Origin: Prostheceraeus crozeri
Lineage: Eukaryota > Platyhelminthes > Polycladida > Euryleptidae
DNA: 64,000 bases
Assembly: GCA_907163375.1 (NCBI GenBank)
Contig: CAJQUW010009328.1
Coordinates: 434,001 to 498,000 of the forward strand
Direction: 5' to 3'
Shown here piece by piece: positions 46,853 to 57,164 of this stretch. Position 1 is the stretch's first letter, and every line of letters starts with the position of its first letter. Below the pieces are notes generated by a model, which was not told where the DNA came from, ran no database searches, and saw only the letters and a program-made list of their open reading frames with translations. Made by a program: the position numbers and the translations under genes.

Positions 46853-48931
46853 CTAGTCAGACAATCCGAGGTAGAGAGGGTGAGATCCGTTCCGTTCGTT
46901 GGACAGGCATTTCACATCTTGCTTGATTAAAATAGATTCCAGAATAAAAGGCAACTTGTACCGACCTATGACCTTAAAGTTCGTTTTCTCAGGACTGTGT
47001 TCATGCATAGAAATTTCTGTCAAGACAGGGTAACCTTTAAGATGCTCAGCGATGCGAGTATCAAGATGGCGTTTTGTAGCGCCGATGTACCGCATATTGC
47101 AACGGTCACAAAAGTATTTGTAAACAACATTCGATTTCAGACCGCTGGCAATCTTATCTTTGTTAGGAAAATAATCACTCATTTTGGAGGTTTTGAAAAC
47201 CGGTTTGATGGTAGTGTTCGATAAATAGTGATTCAAGTCTTTGATTCTGTTTTTAAACTCTTTACTGCCTTCAGCAATGAACGGAACGGACCAATATAAA
47301 ATGGCTTTCTTATCATCATTTTTCACAATCGATTGCTGGCTTTGAAAAATCTTCTGTTCTACTTTTGATTTTGTTTCATTTATAAGAGGATCTGGGAAGC
47401 CGTTTTGTTTAAATATTTCAGTTATCTTTTTTACAGCATTATCGTACAAAGAACGATCAGAGCAAATACGATGAGCCCTATAAAAGAGGGATCTCATAGC
47501 AGCTAATTTATACTGCTTGGGGGCATATGCGTGAAAATGCATATAAACTCCTGTATTGGTAGTTTTCAAATGAAAGTCAATTTTGAATTGCTCTGATTTC
47601 AACGTTATATTAGTGTCAAGAAAAACCAAAGAATCGTTGACACTTTTTTCCATCGTAAATTTCAAATCATCGTCTAGGGAATTCAGAAAATTCAAAAAAT
47701 TTTCTGCTTCATTATCGTTACGAAAAAGAGAAAAACAATCGTCTACATAGCGACGATAGAAAAATGGCTGATTGCCGTCGTACTTAGGAAATTGGCTTTC
47801 AAGAAGATCCATAGCGAAGGCTGCCATGGTAGGTCCTAAACTGGACCCCATGGACATGCCGTTGATTTGGTAATACAAATTATCATTAAATGAGAACAAA
47901 ATATTTTCGCAAGCCAGTTCTAATAAACTCGATAATGCAGTCGAGTTTATAGGTAATTTGCTGAAATCAATCATTGAAACAATGTGTCTGATGGTCCTCT
48001 TCAAAGGAATACTGGTGAAGAGATTGACAACATCGAAACTATACATTTTATACGACTGATCAGAAACATCAAGATTTTTCAGCTGGTCAACAAATTGAAA
48101 AGTGTCTTTCAAAGAAAAGGTTTTTGGGATTTGAGGTTTCAGTAATTGATCAAGCCACTTCGCAAGGTTGGTAGAATAGGAATTTTTCATGTTCAGAATG
48201 GGTCGGTATGGAGGATCAGAGCTACTCTTATGAACCTTGGGCAGGCCATAAAGACGAGCTGGCTGTGATCCAACAGACTTAACCACCTGGAAAATGTCAT
48301 CGTTTATCAAACCCTTAGATTTCAATTGCTGGAGTTTACGGTTGAAGCGATCTTCCTCAAGGATAAATGGATTCTTTTTAGAGCGTTTATCAATTGTATG
48401 AGGTTTGAACTTATCCTTGTTATCAAGGATACTCCGCATTTTCTGAATGTAGGACTCTTTATCCTCGATCAGGATACCGTTTCCTTTATCAAATCTTGAA
48501 ATCATCAGCTTTTTTCTCTTTGACAAATTTCGTAAAGATTTTATTTTGCTTGACCACTCTTTGGAAACTTTATGCTTACTGAAATAACTTTTAAAAGCGT
48601 TCCTCATTTTACCAATGAAATCGTTATTGACATTGGCATCATTCTCAACAGATTTCAGACGTGAAATCAGAAATTCAGCCTCTGCCTTTTCTTCATTTAA
48701 TCTAATCTTATTATGAGGGAAACACATAGAAAAGCCAAGAGAAAGCAAATCCATTTCTTCTCTTGACAAAGGAACTGAAGAGATATTGATGACACAAGGG
48801 TCATTATCTTGCTTATATCGAGGACTGATCACGGGTTTCTGTTTGACCAGGAGGGAAGACAACTTCTTAGCATGAATATTTTGAATGGTTTTGACCGTTT
48901 TGCTAGACTTTTGCTCAATGATTGATTTCAA
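46853..48931 (-). CDS. Penelope-like reverse transcriptase with GIY-YIG endonuclease (692 codons, 5'-truncated)
   Basis: Penelope-like protein in one uninterrupted frame. An N-terminal region (INISSVPLSREEMDLLSLGF) precedes the RT. RT motifs are LYGLPKVHK (about residue 227), motif A YSFDVVNLFTSIPL (catalytic D near 300), motif B NGMSMGSSLGP (about 357), catalytic YRRYVDDCF (YVDD near 395-398) and VFLDTNI. The C-terminal GIY-YIG nuclease is VVYKYFCDRCNMRYIG (about 602-617) with RIAEH. RT and nuclease together carry out target-primed insertion. The frame begins at a TTG; a stop (48938-48940) lies immediately beyond, created by the palindrome junction, so the original ATG has been lost. All catalytic residues are present, but the N-terminus is incomplete. 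Confidence 0.93.
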   Translation of the reverse strand: MKSIIEQKSSKTVKTIQNIHAKKLSSLLVKQKPVISPRYKQDNDPCVINISSVPLSREEMDLLSLGFSMCFPHNKIRLNEEKAEAEFLISRLKSVENDANVNNDFIGKMRNAFKSYFSKHKVSKEWSSKIKSLRNLSKRKKLMISRFDKGNGILIEDKESYIQKMRSILDNKDKFKPHTIDKRSKKNPFILEEDRFNRKLQQLKSKGLINDDIFQVVKSVGSQPARLYGLPKVHKSSSDPPYRPILNMKNSYSTNLAKWLDQLLKPQIPKTFSLKDTFQFVDQLKNLDVSDQSYKMYSFDVVNLFTSIPLKRTIRHIVSMIDFSKLPINSTALSSLLELACENILFSFNDNLYYQINGMSMGSSLGPTMAAFAMDLLESQFPKYDGNQPFFYRRYVDDCFSLFRNDNEAENFLNFLNSLDDDLKFTMEKSVNDSLVFLDTNITLKSEQFKIDFHLKTTNTGVYMHFHAYAPKQYKLAAMRSLFYRAHRICSDRSLYDNAVKKITEIFKQNGFPDPLINETKSKVEQKIFQSQQSIVKNDDKKAILYWSVPFIAEGSKEFKNRIKDLNHYLSNTTIKPVFKTSKMSDYFPNKDKIASGLKSNVVYKYFCDRCNMRYIGATKRHLDTRIAEHLKGYPVLTEISMHEHSPEKTNFKVIGRYKLPFILESILIKQDVKCLSNERNGSHPLYLGLSD

Positions 48932-48955
48932 AATTGGTCAAAGAGAAAAAAGCTG

Positions 48956-50608
48956 ATGATTTCAAGATTTGATAAAGGAAACGGTATCCTGATCGAGGAT
49001 AAAGAGTCCTACATTCAGAAAATGCGGAGTATCCTTGATAACAAGGATAAGTTCAAACCTCATACAATTGATAAACGCTCTAAAAAGAATCCATTTATCC
49101 TTGAGGAAGATCGCTTCAACCGTAAACTCCAGCAATTGAAATCTAAGGGTTTGATAAACGATGACATTTTCCAGGTGGTTAAGTCTGTTGGATCACAGCC
49201 AGCTCGTCTTTATGGCCTGCCCAAGGTTCATAAGAGTAGCTCTGATCCTCCATACCGACCCATTCTGAACATGAAAAATTCCTATTCTACCAACCTTGCG
49301 AAGTGGCTTGATCAATTACTGAAACCTCAAATCCCAAAAACCTTTTCTTTGAAAGACACTTTTCAATTTGTTGACCAGCTGAAAAATCTTGATGTTTCTG
49401 ATCAGTCGTATAAAATGTATAGTTTCGATGTTGTCAATCTCTTCACCAGTATTCCTTTGAAGAGGACCATCAGACACATTGTTTCAATGATTGATTTCAG
49501 CAAATTACCTATAAACTCGACTGCATTATCGAGTTTATTAGAACTGGCTTGCGAAAATATTTTGTTCTCATTTAATGATAATTTGTATTACCAAATCAAC
49601 GGCATGTCCATGGGGTCCAGTTTAGGACCTACCATGGCAGCCTTCGCTATGGATCTTCTTGAAAGCCAATTTCCTAAGTACGACGGCAATCAGCCATTTT
49701 TCTATCGTCGCTATGTAGACGATTGTTTTTCTCTTTTTCGTAACGATAATGAAGCAGAAAATTTTTTGAATTTTCTGAATTCCCTAGACGATGATTTGAA
49801 ATTTACGATGGAAAAAAGTGTCAACGATTCTTTGGTTTTTCTTGACACTAATATAACGTTGAAATCAGAGCAATTCAAAATTGACTTTCATTTGAAAACT
49901 ACCAATACAGGAGTTTATATGCATTTTCACGCATATGCCCCCAAGCAGTATAAATTAGCTGCTATGAGATCCCTCTTTTATAGGGCTCATCGTATTTGCT
50001 CTGATCGTTCTTTGTACGATAATGCTGTAAAAAAGATAACTGAAATATTTAAACAAAACGGCTTCCCAGATCCTCTTATAAATGAAACAAAATCAAAAGT
50101 AGAACAGAAGATTTTTCAAAGCCAGCAATCGATTGTGAAAAATGATGATAAGAAAGCCATTTTATATTGGTCCGTTCCGTTCATTGCTGAAGGCAGTAAA
50201 GAGTTTAAAAACAGAATCAAAGACTTGAATCACTATTTATCGAACACTACCATCAAACCGGTTTTCAAAACCTCCAAAATGAGTGATTATTTTCCTAACA
50301 AAGATAAGATTGCCAGCGGTCTGAAATCGAATGTTGTTTACAAATACTTTTGTGACCGTTGCAATATGCGGTACATCGGCGCTACAAAACGCCATCTTGA
50401 TACTCGCATCGCTGAGCATCTTAAAGGTTACCCTGTCTTGACAGAAATTTCTATGCATGAACACAGTCCTGAGAAAACGAACTTTAAGGTCATAGGTCGG
50501 TACAAGTTGCCTTTTATTCTGGAATCTATTTTAATCAAGCAAGATGTGAAATGCCTGTCCAACGAACGGAACGGATCTCACCCTCTCTACCTCGGATTGT
50601 CTGACTAG
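48956..50608 (+). CDS. Penelope-like RT-GIY-YIG protein (550 codons, N-terminally truncated)
   Basis: It is identical, residue for residue, to residues 143-692 of the minus-strand copy. RT motif A has D158, motif B is MSMGSSLGP (217-225), the catalytic YVDD is 253-256, and the GIY-YIG module is 460-488 (VVYKYFC, MRYIG, RIAEH). The N-terminal 142 residues of the partner are missing. The ATG at 48956 is an internal methionine. No stop or frameshift is visible. A truncated reading frame without its own promoter is unlikely to be expressed, although the catalytic residues are intact. Confidence 0.92.
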   Translation: MISRFDKGNGILIEDKESYIQKMRSILDNKDKFKPHTIDKRSKKNPFILEEDRFNRKLQQLKSKGLINDDIFQVVKSVGSQPARLYGLPKVHKSSSDPPYRPILNMKNSYSTNLAKWLDQLLKPQIPKTFSLKDTFQFVDQLKNLDVSDQSYKMYSFDVVNLFTSIPLKRTIRHIVSMIDFSKLPINSTALSSLLELACENILFSFNDNLYYQINGMSMGSSLGPTMAAFAMDLLESQFPKYDGNQPFFYRRYVDDCFSLFRNDNEAENFLNFLNSLDDDLKFTMEKSVNDSLVFLDTNITLKSEQFKIDFHLKTTNTGVYMHFHAYAPKQYKLAAMRSLFYRAHRICSDRSLYDNAVKKITEIFKQNGFPDPLINETKSKVEQKIFQSQQSIVKNDDKKAILYWSVPFIAEGSKEFKNRIKDLNHYLSNTTIKPVFKTSKMSDYFPNKDKIASGLKSNVVYKYFCDRCNMRYIGATKRHLDTRIAEHLKGYPVLTEISMHEHSPEKTNFKVIGRYKLPFILESILIKQDVKCLSNERNGSHPLYLGLSD

Positions 50609-50681
50609 CAATTGTTAATTTTATTCAATTTCCATGCTTTAGTGATTTCATATATAAGGCGAATTTTACTTTATTTTAACG

Positions 50682-50740
50682 ATTTGTCCGCTGATGATGG
50701 TGTAATGAACACTGAAACATGTCCGGTTGAGAAAAGACAA
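50682..50740 (+). ncRNA. Hammerhead ribozyme motif (plus-strand Penelope copy)
   Basis: Core CTGATGA (50691-50697), stem II GGTGT/ACACT with loop AATGA, GAAA (50714-50717), a tiny stem III (AC-AT-GT), and a GTC cleavage triplet ending at 50723. Stem I is CCG/CGG, with possible extension by TTTGT and ACAAA. Minimal type I hammerheads of this form are known from Penelope-like elements. One unpaired U follows CTGATGA, so stem II is imperfect. It lies about 75-130 bases past the stop codon. Confidence 0.75.
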
Positions 50741-50753
50741 TTTGTTTTTCTTT

Positions 50754-50756
<3 letters not shown>

Positions 50757-50788
<32 letters not shown>
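50757..50788. repeat. (AT)n microsatellite bordering the plus-strand Penelope copy
   Basis: About 15 AT units starting where homology to the other arm stops. Confidence 0.9.
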
Positions 50789-50789
<1 letters not shown>

Positions 50790-50792
<3 letters not shown>

Positions 50793-51130
50793 TGTGTAAG
50801 ATACGAGTAGGCCTAGACGAACAAACTAAGAAATTGTCAAAAACCAAAACAAGAGGGATTAATAACAATTCAATTTGTTTAACTGGCGAGGGAGGTTGCA
50901 ATGTATTCAAACCCACATCATTTTGATTGAGGTCACTGGTTTATATCAACTTCTCAATCAATTTTGTCACAATATACATTCTTCACCATGCTGCCCTGAT
51001 GTTTTGTTATCGAAAAGAATTACAGCGCACAAAAATACGAATTATAAACTGCTCAAACATTTCTAAAAAGTCAATTTGATAGCGTTGTTGACCAATTTGT
51101 AGCATAATCACATGTCAAAACTTATAAATC
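50790..51130. other. No gene recognised
   Basis: AT-rich spacer between the Penelope copy and the Tc1-type relic; short frames only. Confidence 0.5.
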
Positions 51131-51131
51131 A

Positions 51132-51604
51132 CTTTGTTCACTCAATAAATGAAAACATGAGCAATGAAATGACGCACTATAAATCAGGTTCAAAGTGCCA
51201 CATCTTGGGTGGCTCAATCTGCCACACATCCCTAACCTTCTATGAACGTGTTCGTGTATCCAGTTGACTCCGTGCATCGGGGAATACAAGCGGTGATCAA
51301 CGTCAAGGGTTCAGTTACCAAATACTGACTTTGTTACTTTGTTCGTGAGAAGCATGAAAATTATTCTATTTTTGTGGAACACTAGTTTGGTTATTCTAGT
51401 TTTGTGAAACGGGTATACTAGTTTATCATTCAATTTTTGAGAGAATATGTAACTACATCTCATCAAACAAGCTGGGAAAATAGTCTCAAGACATTCAGTT
51501 ATAATAATGCACCGCTGATCTTTAAAACTATATGTATCCAAAACGTCTGAGTGGATTGAAAACAATTTATGCAAGAAGTTTTGAAAATATTTCTATTTTC
51601 TGTA
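51132..51604 (+). mobile_element. Tc1-type element 3' end, right inverted copy
   Basis: Plus-strand counterpart of 44096-44565. The transposase C-terminus ends near 51327; the 3' terminal repeat begins CAGAAAATAGAAATATTTTC (inverse, at 51604) and is flanked by TA. The 87-codon shadow frame on the opposite strand differs at only two residues between the copies, so identity is very high in this part. It drops toward 51130-51175. Confidence 0.65.
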
Positions 51605-51605
51605 C

Positions 51606-54600
51606 ATGCATTTTTCAATGGAAACATAGATGCAATCAAATCACATATCATCATTATGATTTACAAAAGTGACACTGCATTATAAAATGTGACATTATAG
51701 AATATTATGAAAATGACACTGCCTGCAGTTTGCACAACAGTATGGTCACTGAACTTATTTGCCTCTTATTCAATTGAATTTATTCTTTCTTCGGAAAGCA
51801 AAATAATCAGATTCTGAATCTCATCAAAAAGTTATCTAGCAATTTTACTCATATATTCAGCTAAATGAATGTATCCTCACAAGCACTTGAGGAAACTTTC
51901 TCAGAATAGTTTATTCGCTTTATTTATATTAAACATTTTGTTGGAAGTACGTATAGTCAAAGTGCAAATTCAGCATCATTCACAGACGGAAACCTGTGTG
52001 TATTACTTCTCTAGATCAAACATTGTGATAGAAAGAAGTTCTTTTATTTTCTAAAAAGGTATCTAGATCGATACATACTTGAATAAGTGACTCAATTGAC
52101 TATTATTTTCACTTTGTAGCTTGAGATTGCGAGAGAAATCTACAATATGCAAAAATGGTATGCAAATTTTGGCTGTATTCCAGAATGCTCTAAGGTGTTC
52201 AGATAAACAGTCGTGACCAGAAACTGTAAACAATAGAAAACTCACGTTTCACAATAAGTTTCGAATATGAATGGCTAAAGCATACATTTATTGACAATTA
52301 TTGTGTGTTTTAGAGCGCAAGGAAAGTTCTTCAATGAATTGAATATATTTGAAATCAATATTGAAAGGGAAATTTACATGATAAAAAATCAGGCACAAAG
52401 TTTCAAGAAATATTTAAGTGTTTCGATATTCTTTCTACTGCAAATCAGAAACTGTCTTCCGTATTGAGCTGAGATCATTGTTTCAGAGGTTTATAATGGT
52501 ACGTGGTGCATCCAATTAGTTTCCGGACAAATGTAGAAAAACTGCAAATCTTTCAATTCTGACATGATGGATCATTAATGTGGCACATGTAGGTAAGTTT
52601 TGTATGCCAAGTATTATTAAGTTTTCCCTTATTGTTAGTCTGCAGGACCATTTCAAAAAACATGCGAAATTTTGGTTGTTTGATGAATTTCAGGGTTATC
52701 GATAGATCGCCATAGAGGAAGACAATGCATCAAATAGAATCTGTTATCTTGGATAGTTAATAATATTCAGGCGCACAAGAATGCAGCGCTCAGTTTTGTC
52801 AGCTATCTCTTTTCACAACGCAACCGTCCATTCGTGAAATCAATCACATGCAACAACGTCTTCACTTGAGTTTCGCGTTGAAAAGATCGAATGCTGTTGT
52901 GCAATTCGTCTATGTGTTCTTGGCAATCAGAATTACGAATTGCTGGATAAAATGGCTGCTGTGTAGAGATGAAGATCGACTATCTAATTTTGAGCGACAG
53001 ATTTTAGACGAAGTCGACAGAATATCACTGATGATCCACCTGAAGGTAGGCCTGCCGAGGCATTGACAACCAGGAAGTCCGAGCCGCGGGAAAAGCTTCT
53101 GAATAAGGATACACACATAAATAACCAAGTACCCCTCTTGGTGAGGAGCTGAATGTTTCCAAGGGTGAACAATCTGCATCCGCATCCGCATAAAGATGAA
53201 TGCAATTTAATACAAATACAATTTAAAAAAAAGAACAATTTTCGTATTGAGTGAGGGGCTACATGTCATCCCGTTACCACTCCTTGTGATAATCAATTTC
53301 TCTATACGATTGGTATCTGTACACTTATTGAACATAGACAGAATCGCAAGCATTATTGCATCCATAGTTGGGACCTTCCACAGGCCACCCGAGCCGGGCT
53401 TGCCGATTTTAGCAACACCGGCCGCCGAAGTTTTCACAATTGGCTTGACGGCATTGAAGGCACGTGGATGCTGATTAAGTACTTATCCATAGAAAAATTA
53501 GTTTCTTATATATCTAGTTTTAAGTCGTACTTGATGTCAAATAGAGTTTTCGGAATCGCATGCTCTAGCATCAATGGATTTCGTAAGAATCGTGTGTTCG
53601 CTGACCTTTCTATCGTAAAATTATTCCATATCTTGAATAAGTTAATCGTATTACGCGTATTGCTGCTCAATTTTTATCAATTTGTTGTCAAAGTGCGATT
53701 ACTCGTCTGGATAGAAGATAAATTTTGATAAAAATTGATGAAAATCAGCATCGTTGCGCTTCATCGGGAACTCTTGCTTATCCGCAATATCGGAAAGTCT
53801 GCCGCATGCTAATAGAAATCGAGACATCGAATGATGTCCAAAAGTCTTAGTTGAGCAGCTGCAAGTCTTAAGTAGTAGGTTGCAGAGATGCCGGCTTAGT
53901 TCCGGGCGATTTTCACTATACTTTTCGCGGTCGCCAAAAACACTGTCGGTTCCAACTCTGACTACAGCATCGATAAAATGGGAGAAAAGAAGTGTGTGTG
54001 TGAGAGAAAATGAGAGTGAGAGAGATAGATAGAGAGAGTGAGAGATCTACAACAAAATTGCAGCCTACTTTGTATCACTCTCATAGACAAAGCGCTGTGG
54101 ATGTAGTTCCGCAGTTTCCGTTGCTTTTATGTTTATATTTATATGCTACACTATAACAATATAACAGAATATTCTTAGGAAAAGTTGCATATAGCTTGGT
54201 GCACCAAACCGAACTTTGGAACATTAGATTTTATATAATGAATGACTAATCAATATGATTGGAAGGCCGTAGATTCGGTTGTACATGTACATTGATATAT
54301 TAAATATATATATCCCTCTTTAGCTCCATTTCTACTTCTATAACATTATACTTACATTACTTCAAATAATCTGCAAGCGGTTCGACATTGTTAAAGCGAC
54401 CCTGAATTCTCGTCACAATGCGTAAAATGTTGCCAAATTAGTTTTCCATTGTTATCATACATGAAAAACACTACTGTTCATGAGTCAGAATTGAACAACT
54501 GGTGTCCGACAGCTGTTAATTCCACGAGTTTTTCTATTAACAATGAGATAATGCATTCACAGAATCTTCTGGAAAATGCATTATCCTAACATGAGAAACC

Positions 54601-55880
54601 GAACTCCGAAGCCATTGTTTAACGATTTCTTCGCAAAGGATTTTGCATTAGATTTCCATTGATCATTCTCAGAATATTTTAGTTTCGTGATAATAATGCT
54701 TTTCGATAGAGCAATGAAGTTGAAACTTTTCCAAGAAAGCAAACAAGAATCTTTCCAAAAACATGGCGACAGCCACGAGATATCTGAGAGCATTTGACAT
54801 TGCTAAACAACGTACTCACAAATTTCTTCAACAATGGTGTTAGTCAACAAGAAATGAAATAAACGAGACCGTCACAGCGAGATCAACATTAAGTGGAGAT
54901 ATCATTTTCAATAAGAAATGTGAAAAGATTCTCAACATGTTGAATATCAAGGAAAGACATATGATGATTTCTATGTTAGTAGCTTGCAAGACAGATGGAG
55001 ACGGGTCCGCGGTCACAAATCAATTTACAACAAATGAAGTGAGATAATGTATAGATCAAGCTGCCATGAAAAGGTTGCGCGGTTGGCCCCAACTATATTT
55101 GAGTGCCATATGACTTTGTACTTATTTATGAAGCAATTTTCCTTACGTCGAATACATTGCCAAAAGACACAATTCGTTGATTCTGCATTTTGCTAAATAA
55201 GACCGTATTCCAATATCATTTTAATGGCTGTATTGTCCACGGGACAAAAGTAACAGCTTTTAGTATAATATTTTAAAACAGCTTATAAACCCAGGCGGTT
55301 AATCTTCACCACCTTCTCTTCACTAGGATTATTTTTCTTCTTTGGTTCAAGGCCGTTATATAGTGTCATGACGCGCAATCAAACATTAAAAGATAAATAG
55401 ATTTCATAGAACTATAAGAATGAGTTGCTTTATATTGAACGATGGACAGTTGAGCCAAATGTGTATACACAAACTGATTTTTTTCAACTCTTCAGTGTTT
55501 TATAAGTGATGAAAAATCCATCCTGATATTCACAAAACATTGTTGTAACGCACTATTAAAATTCAAGCAAATGTTTTGTGTTTTGGTAATGCAGGATGAA
55601 TATCATGCGTTTGGTATGTTATAGGTTTAATTTTTGGTACAATTGAGATATAAAATAACATAACATATATTCATCTACTATCTATTTGTTTGCATCAATG
55701 ATGCCATCTTCCAATTGAACTCCTGTGATTGTCTCTTTGAAATTTGTGGATCCAACGAATTGTCCATTCAATAATTTTCCTTGTAGACCAACTTTCTTCA
55801 CTACTATTCAATAATTACCCCATTCTCTTAGGCCTCAGTGGCTTCTCATAGCGACAGTGGCTTCTAGGGCATACGTACGC
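51606..55880. other. Gene-poor stretch; one possible exon and a microsatellite
   Basis: No recognised domain. A purine-rich GT/GA microsatellite lies at about 53990-54050. A possible internal exon is listed separately. The segment 53370-53460 is GC-richer and open on the minus strand (KTSAAGVAKIGKPGSGGLW), but I recognise no family. Confidence 0.5.
52967..53045 (+). other. Possible internal exon, unassigned
   Basis: TGTGTAG precedes an open stretch reading DEDRLSNFERQILDEVDRIS, which ends at a GTAGGC donor-like site. Length and phase are plausible for an exon, but there is no homology call and no partner exon. Confidence 0.2.
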
Positions 55881-55883
55881 GTA

Positions 55884-56085
55884 AGGCCTCAGCCACACTG
55901 AAAGCAAAGCAAACACGAGCGTCCCGAGCAAACGCGAGCAAACGTATCTCCGCAAGCTATCAATCGCTCTGGTTTGCTTTGCTCGCAGTGTGGCAGTCTA
56001 CAAGTGCTGCAATGATGACTTTATATTTGCTGCAAAACACTTTGCTCGGAAACGCTTGGAAAAGCTCGCAGTGTGGCTGAGGCCT
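55884..56085. mobile_element. 202-bp MITE with 17-bp terminal inverted repeats
   Basis: AGGCCTCAGCCACACTG at the left end and its exact inverse at 56069-56085. CAGTGTGGC is repeated internally near 55987, and CAAAGCAAA motifs recur in both orientations. No TSD could be fixed and there is no coding capacity. Confidence 0.8.
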
Positions 56086-56224
56086 CCGGTTGCTTGCCTT
56101 TAGAACCCTTCTATATATTTCTTCTATTCTTCTTGATAGAAAATGTTTATTTTGCTGCCGTTCATCATAAGGAATGTTTCCTCATTCCCTGTATCTACTG
56201 AGTGGAAGATAGAAACAACCATTC

Positions 56225-57160
56225 AACCGCGCTCGCTTTGGTATAAGGCATTTGATTTTGTGTGACAGCTCTGGATGCGAGTTGTGTTTTGTTGTATATT
56301 ATGGGACTGGTGCCGACTGGGTATGTCCTGAAAGAAATACTGAACATTCCGAAAGCGAAGCTAATGTAGTACATCTTCTCGCCAAAGCTGAATTATTGGA
56401 CAAAGGTTATATGGCAGATAATTGGCTCGCATGTGTTCTTTTGTCTATATATTTATGGAGTCGCAAAACAGGTAGGCTATGCGAGGAGCAGTTCGGCCGT
56501 GTCGTGAAGTACCGAACATTCTCAAAAAGAAGCGCTTACAAAAAAATGGAATCATTCTTTGTACGAAAAGGTCCCGTTCTTGTAGCAAAACTTGTTGATA
56601 AGAAGGATGTTTATGTTTTGTCAACTATTGATAAAGCAGGAGATGTTGAGAAAGAAAGAGTTCTTTCAGGTAATCAGCAAATTCGGTACAAAAAGTCAAC
56701 CGCAGTTGAAATGCATAATCAAACAATGGGCGGAATAGATAAGACAGACCAATTGCTTGCATCATCTACCTTCGTCCGAAAGTCATTTGTATGGTTCAAA
56801 AAGTTTGGAATCAGTATGATGGAGCTCTTAGTACTAGACGCCTTCGTGAGATTTCGTTATGAAAAAATAGAAACATGAGTCTATTGGAATTCAGGAAGCA
56901 GGTCAGAACACACCCCACCGGTATTGAATCGTGCCCAGCCAAGGGTATACTAAAGGGATGCGAAATGAACCACCATCAGGCAGCATTGCAAACAAAATAC
57001 ATGCACCCTCTTATATTTCTCAAGATAAGAAAACACGAAGGAAATGTATGCAATGCTCCAAGTATAACGTTAGGAAGGATATACTTACTACGAGTGCAAG
57101 GATTGTGACGGAACATCTCCCTGTGTTTGGCCCTGTTGGGGTGAGTGGCGTGAGTGAACT
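56225..57160 (+). pseudogene. piggyBac-type transposase, C-terminal two-thirds, broken
   Basis: The frame begins upstream of 56252 with ARFGIRHLILCDSSGC (first catalytic aspartate), then KGYMADNW (second) and MGGIDKTDQLL (third), the DDD triad of piggyBac transposases, which excise and insert at TTAA. After a stop near 56876 another frame carries HAPSYIS and RRKCMQCSKYNVRKD, and a further shift gives CKDCDGTSPCVWPC: the C-terminal cysteine-rich zinc-binding domain. The N-terminal part of the usual 500-600 residues is absent, and two frame changes make it inactive. No flanking TTAA ends were identified. Confidence 0.88.
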
Positions 57161-57164
57161 TGAA

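Larger units (their letters stand above)
46673..48936 (-). mobile_element. Penelope-like element, longer copy of head-to-head pair
   Basis: A minus-strand copy, 5'-truncated at the palindrome junction (48936/48937). The 1822-bp part 46703-48524 is the reverse complement of 48937-50758, with equal length and the same protein, so no indels. It carries a further 412 bp of 5' coding sequence (48525-48936) absent from its partner, and about 30 bp more at its 3' end. Penelope-like elements often occur as inverted, partially truncated copies. Confidence 0.93.
48937..50758 (+). mobile_element. Penelope-like element, shorter copy of head-to-head pair
   Basis: A plus-strand copy truncated within the RT N-terminal region. 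It starts at the junction with GTCAAAGAGAAAAAAGCTG. The few bases across the junction are nearly the same in both arms (AATTGGTCAAAG here, AATTTGTCAAAG in the partner), suggesting microhomology-guided joining. Its 3' end abuts (AT)n. Confidence 0.93.

Noticed and set aside
46997-47224. 75-codon frame repeated at 50237-50464
   Set aside because: Shadow of the Penelope-like ORF in both arms of the palindrome.
53207-53437. Conserved exon on the minus strand (KTSAAGVAKIGKPGS)
   Set aside because: GC-rich and open, but no family was recognised and no convincing splice sites found.
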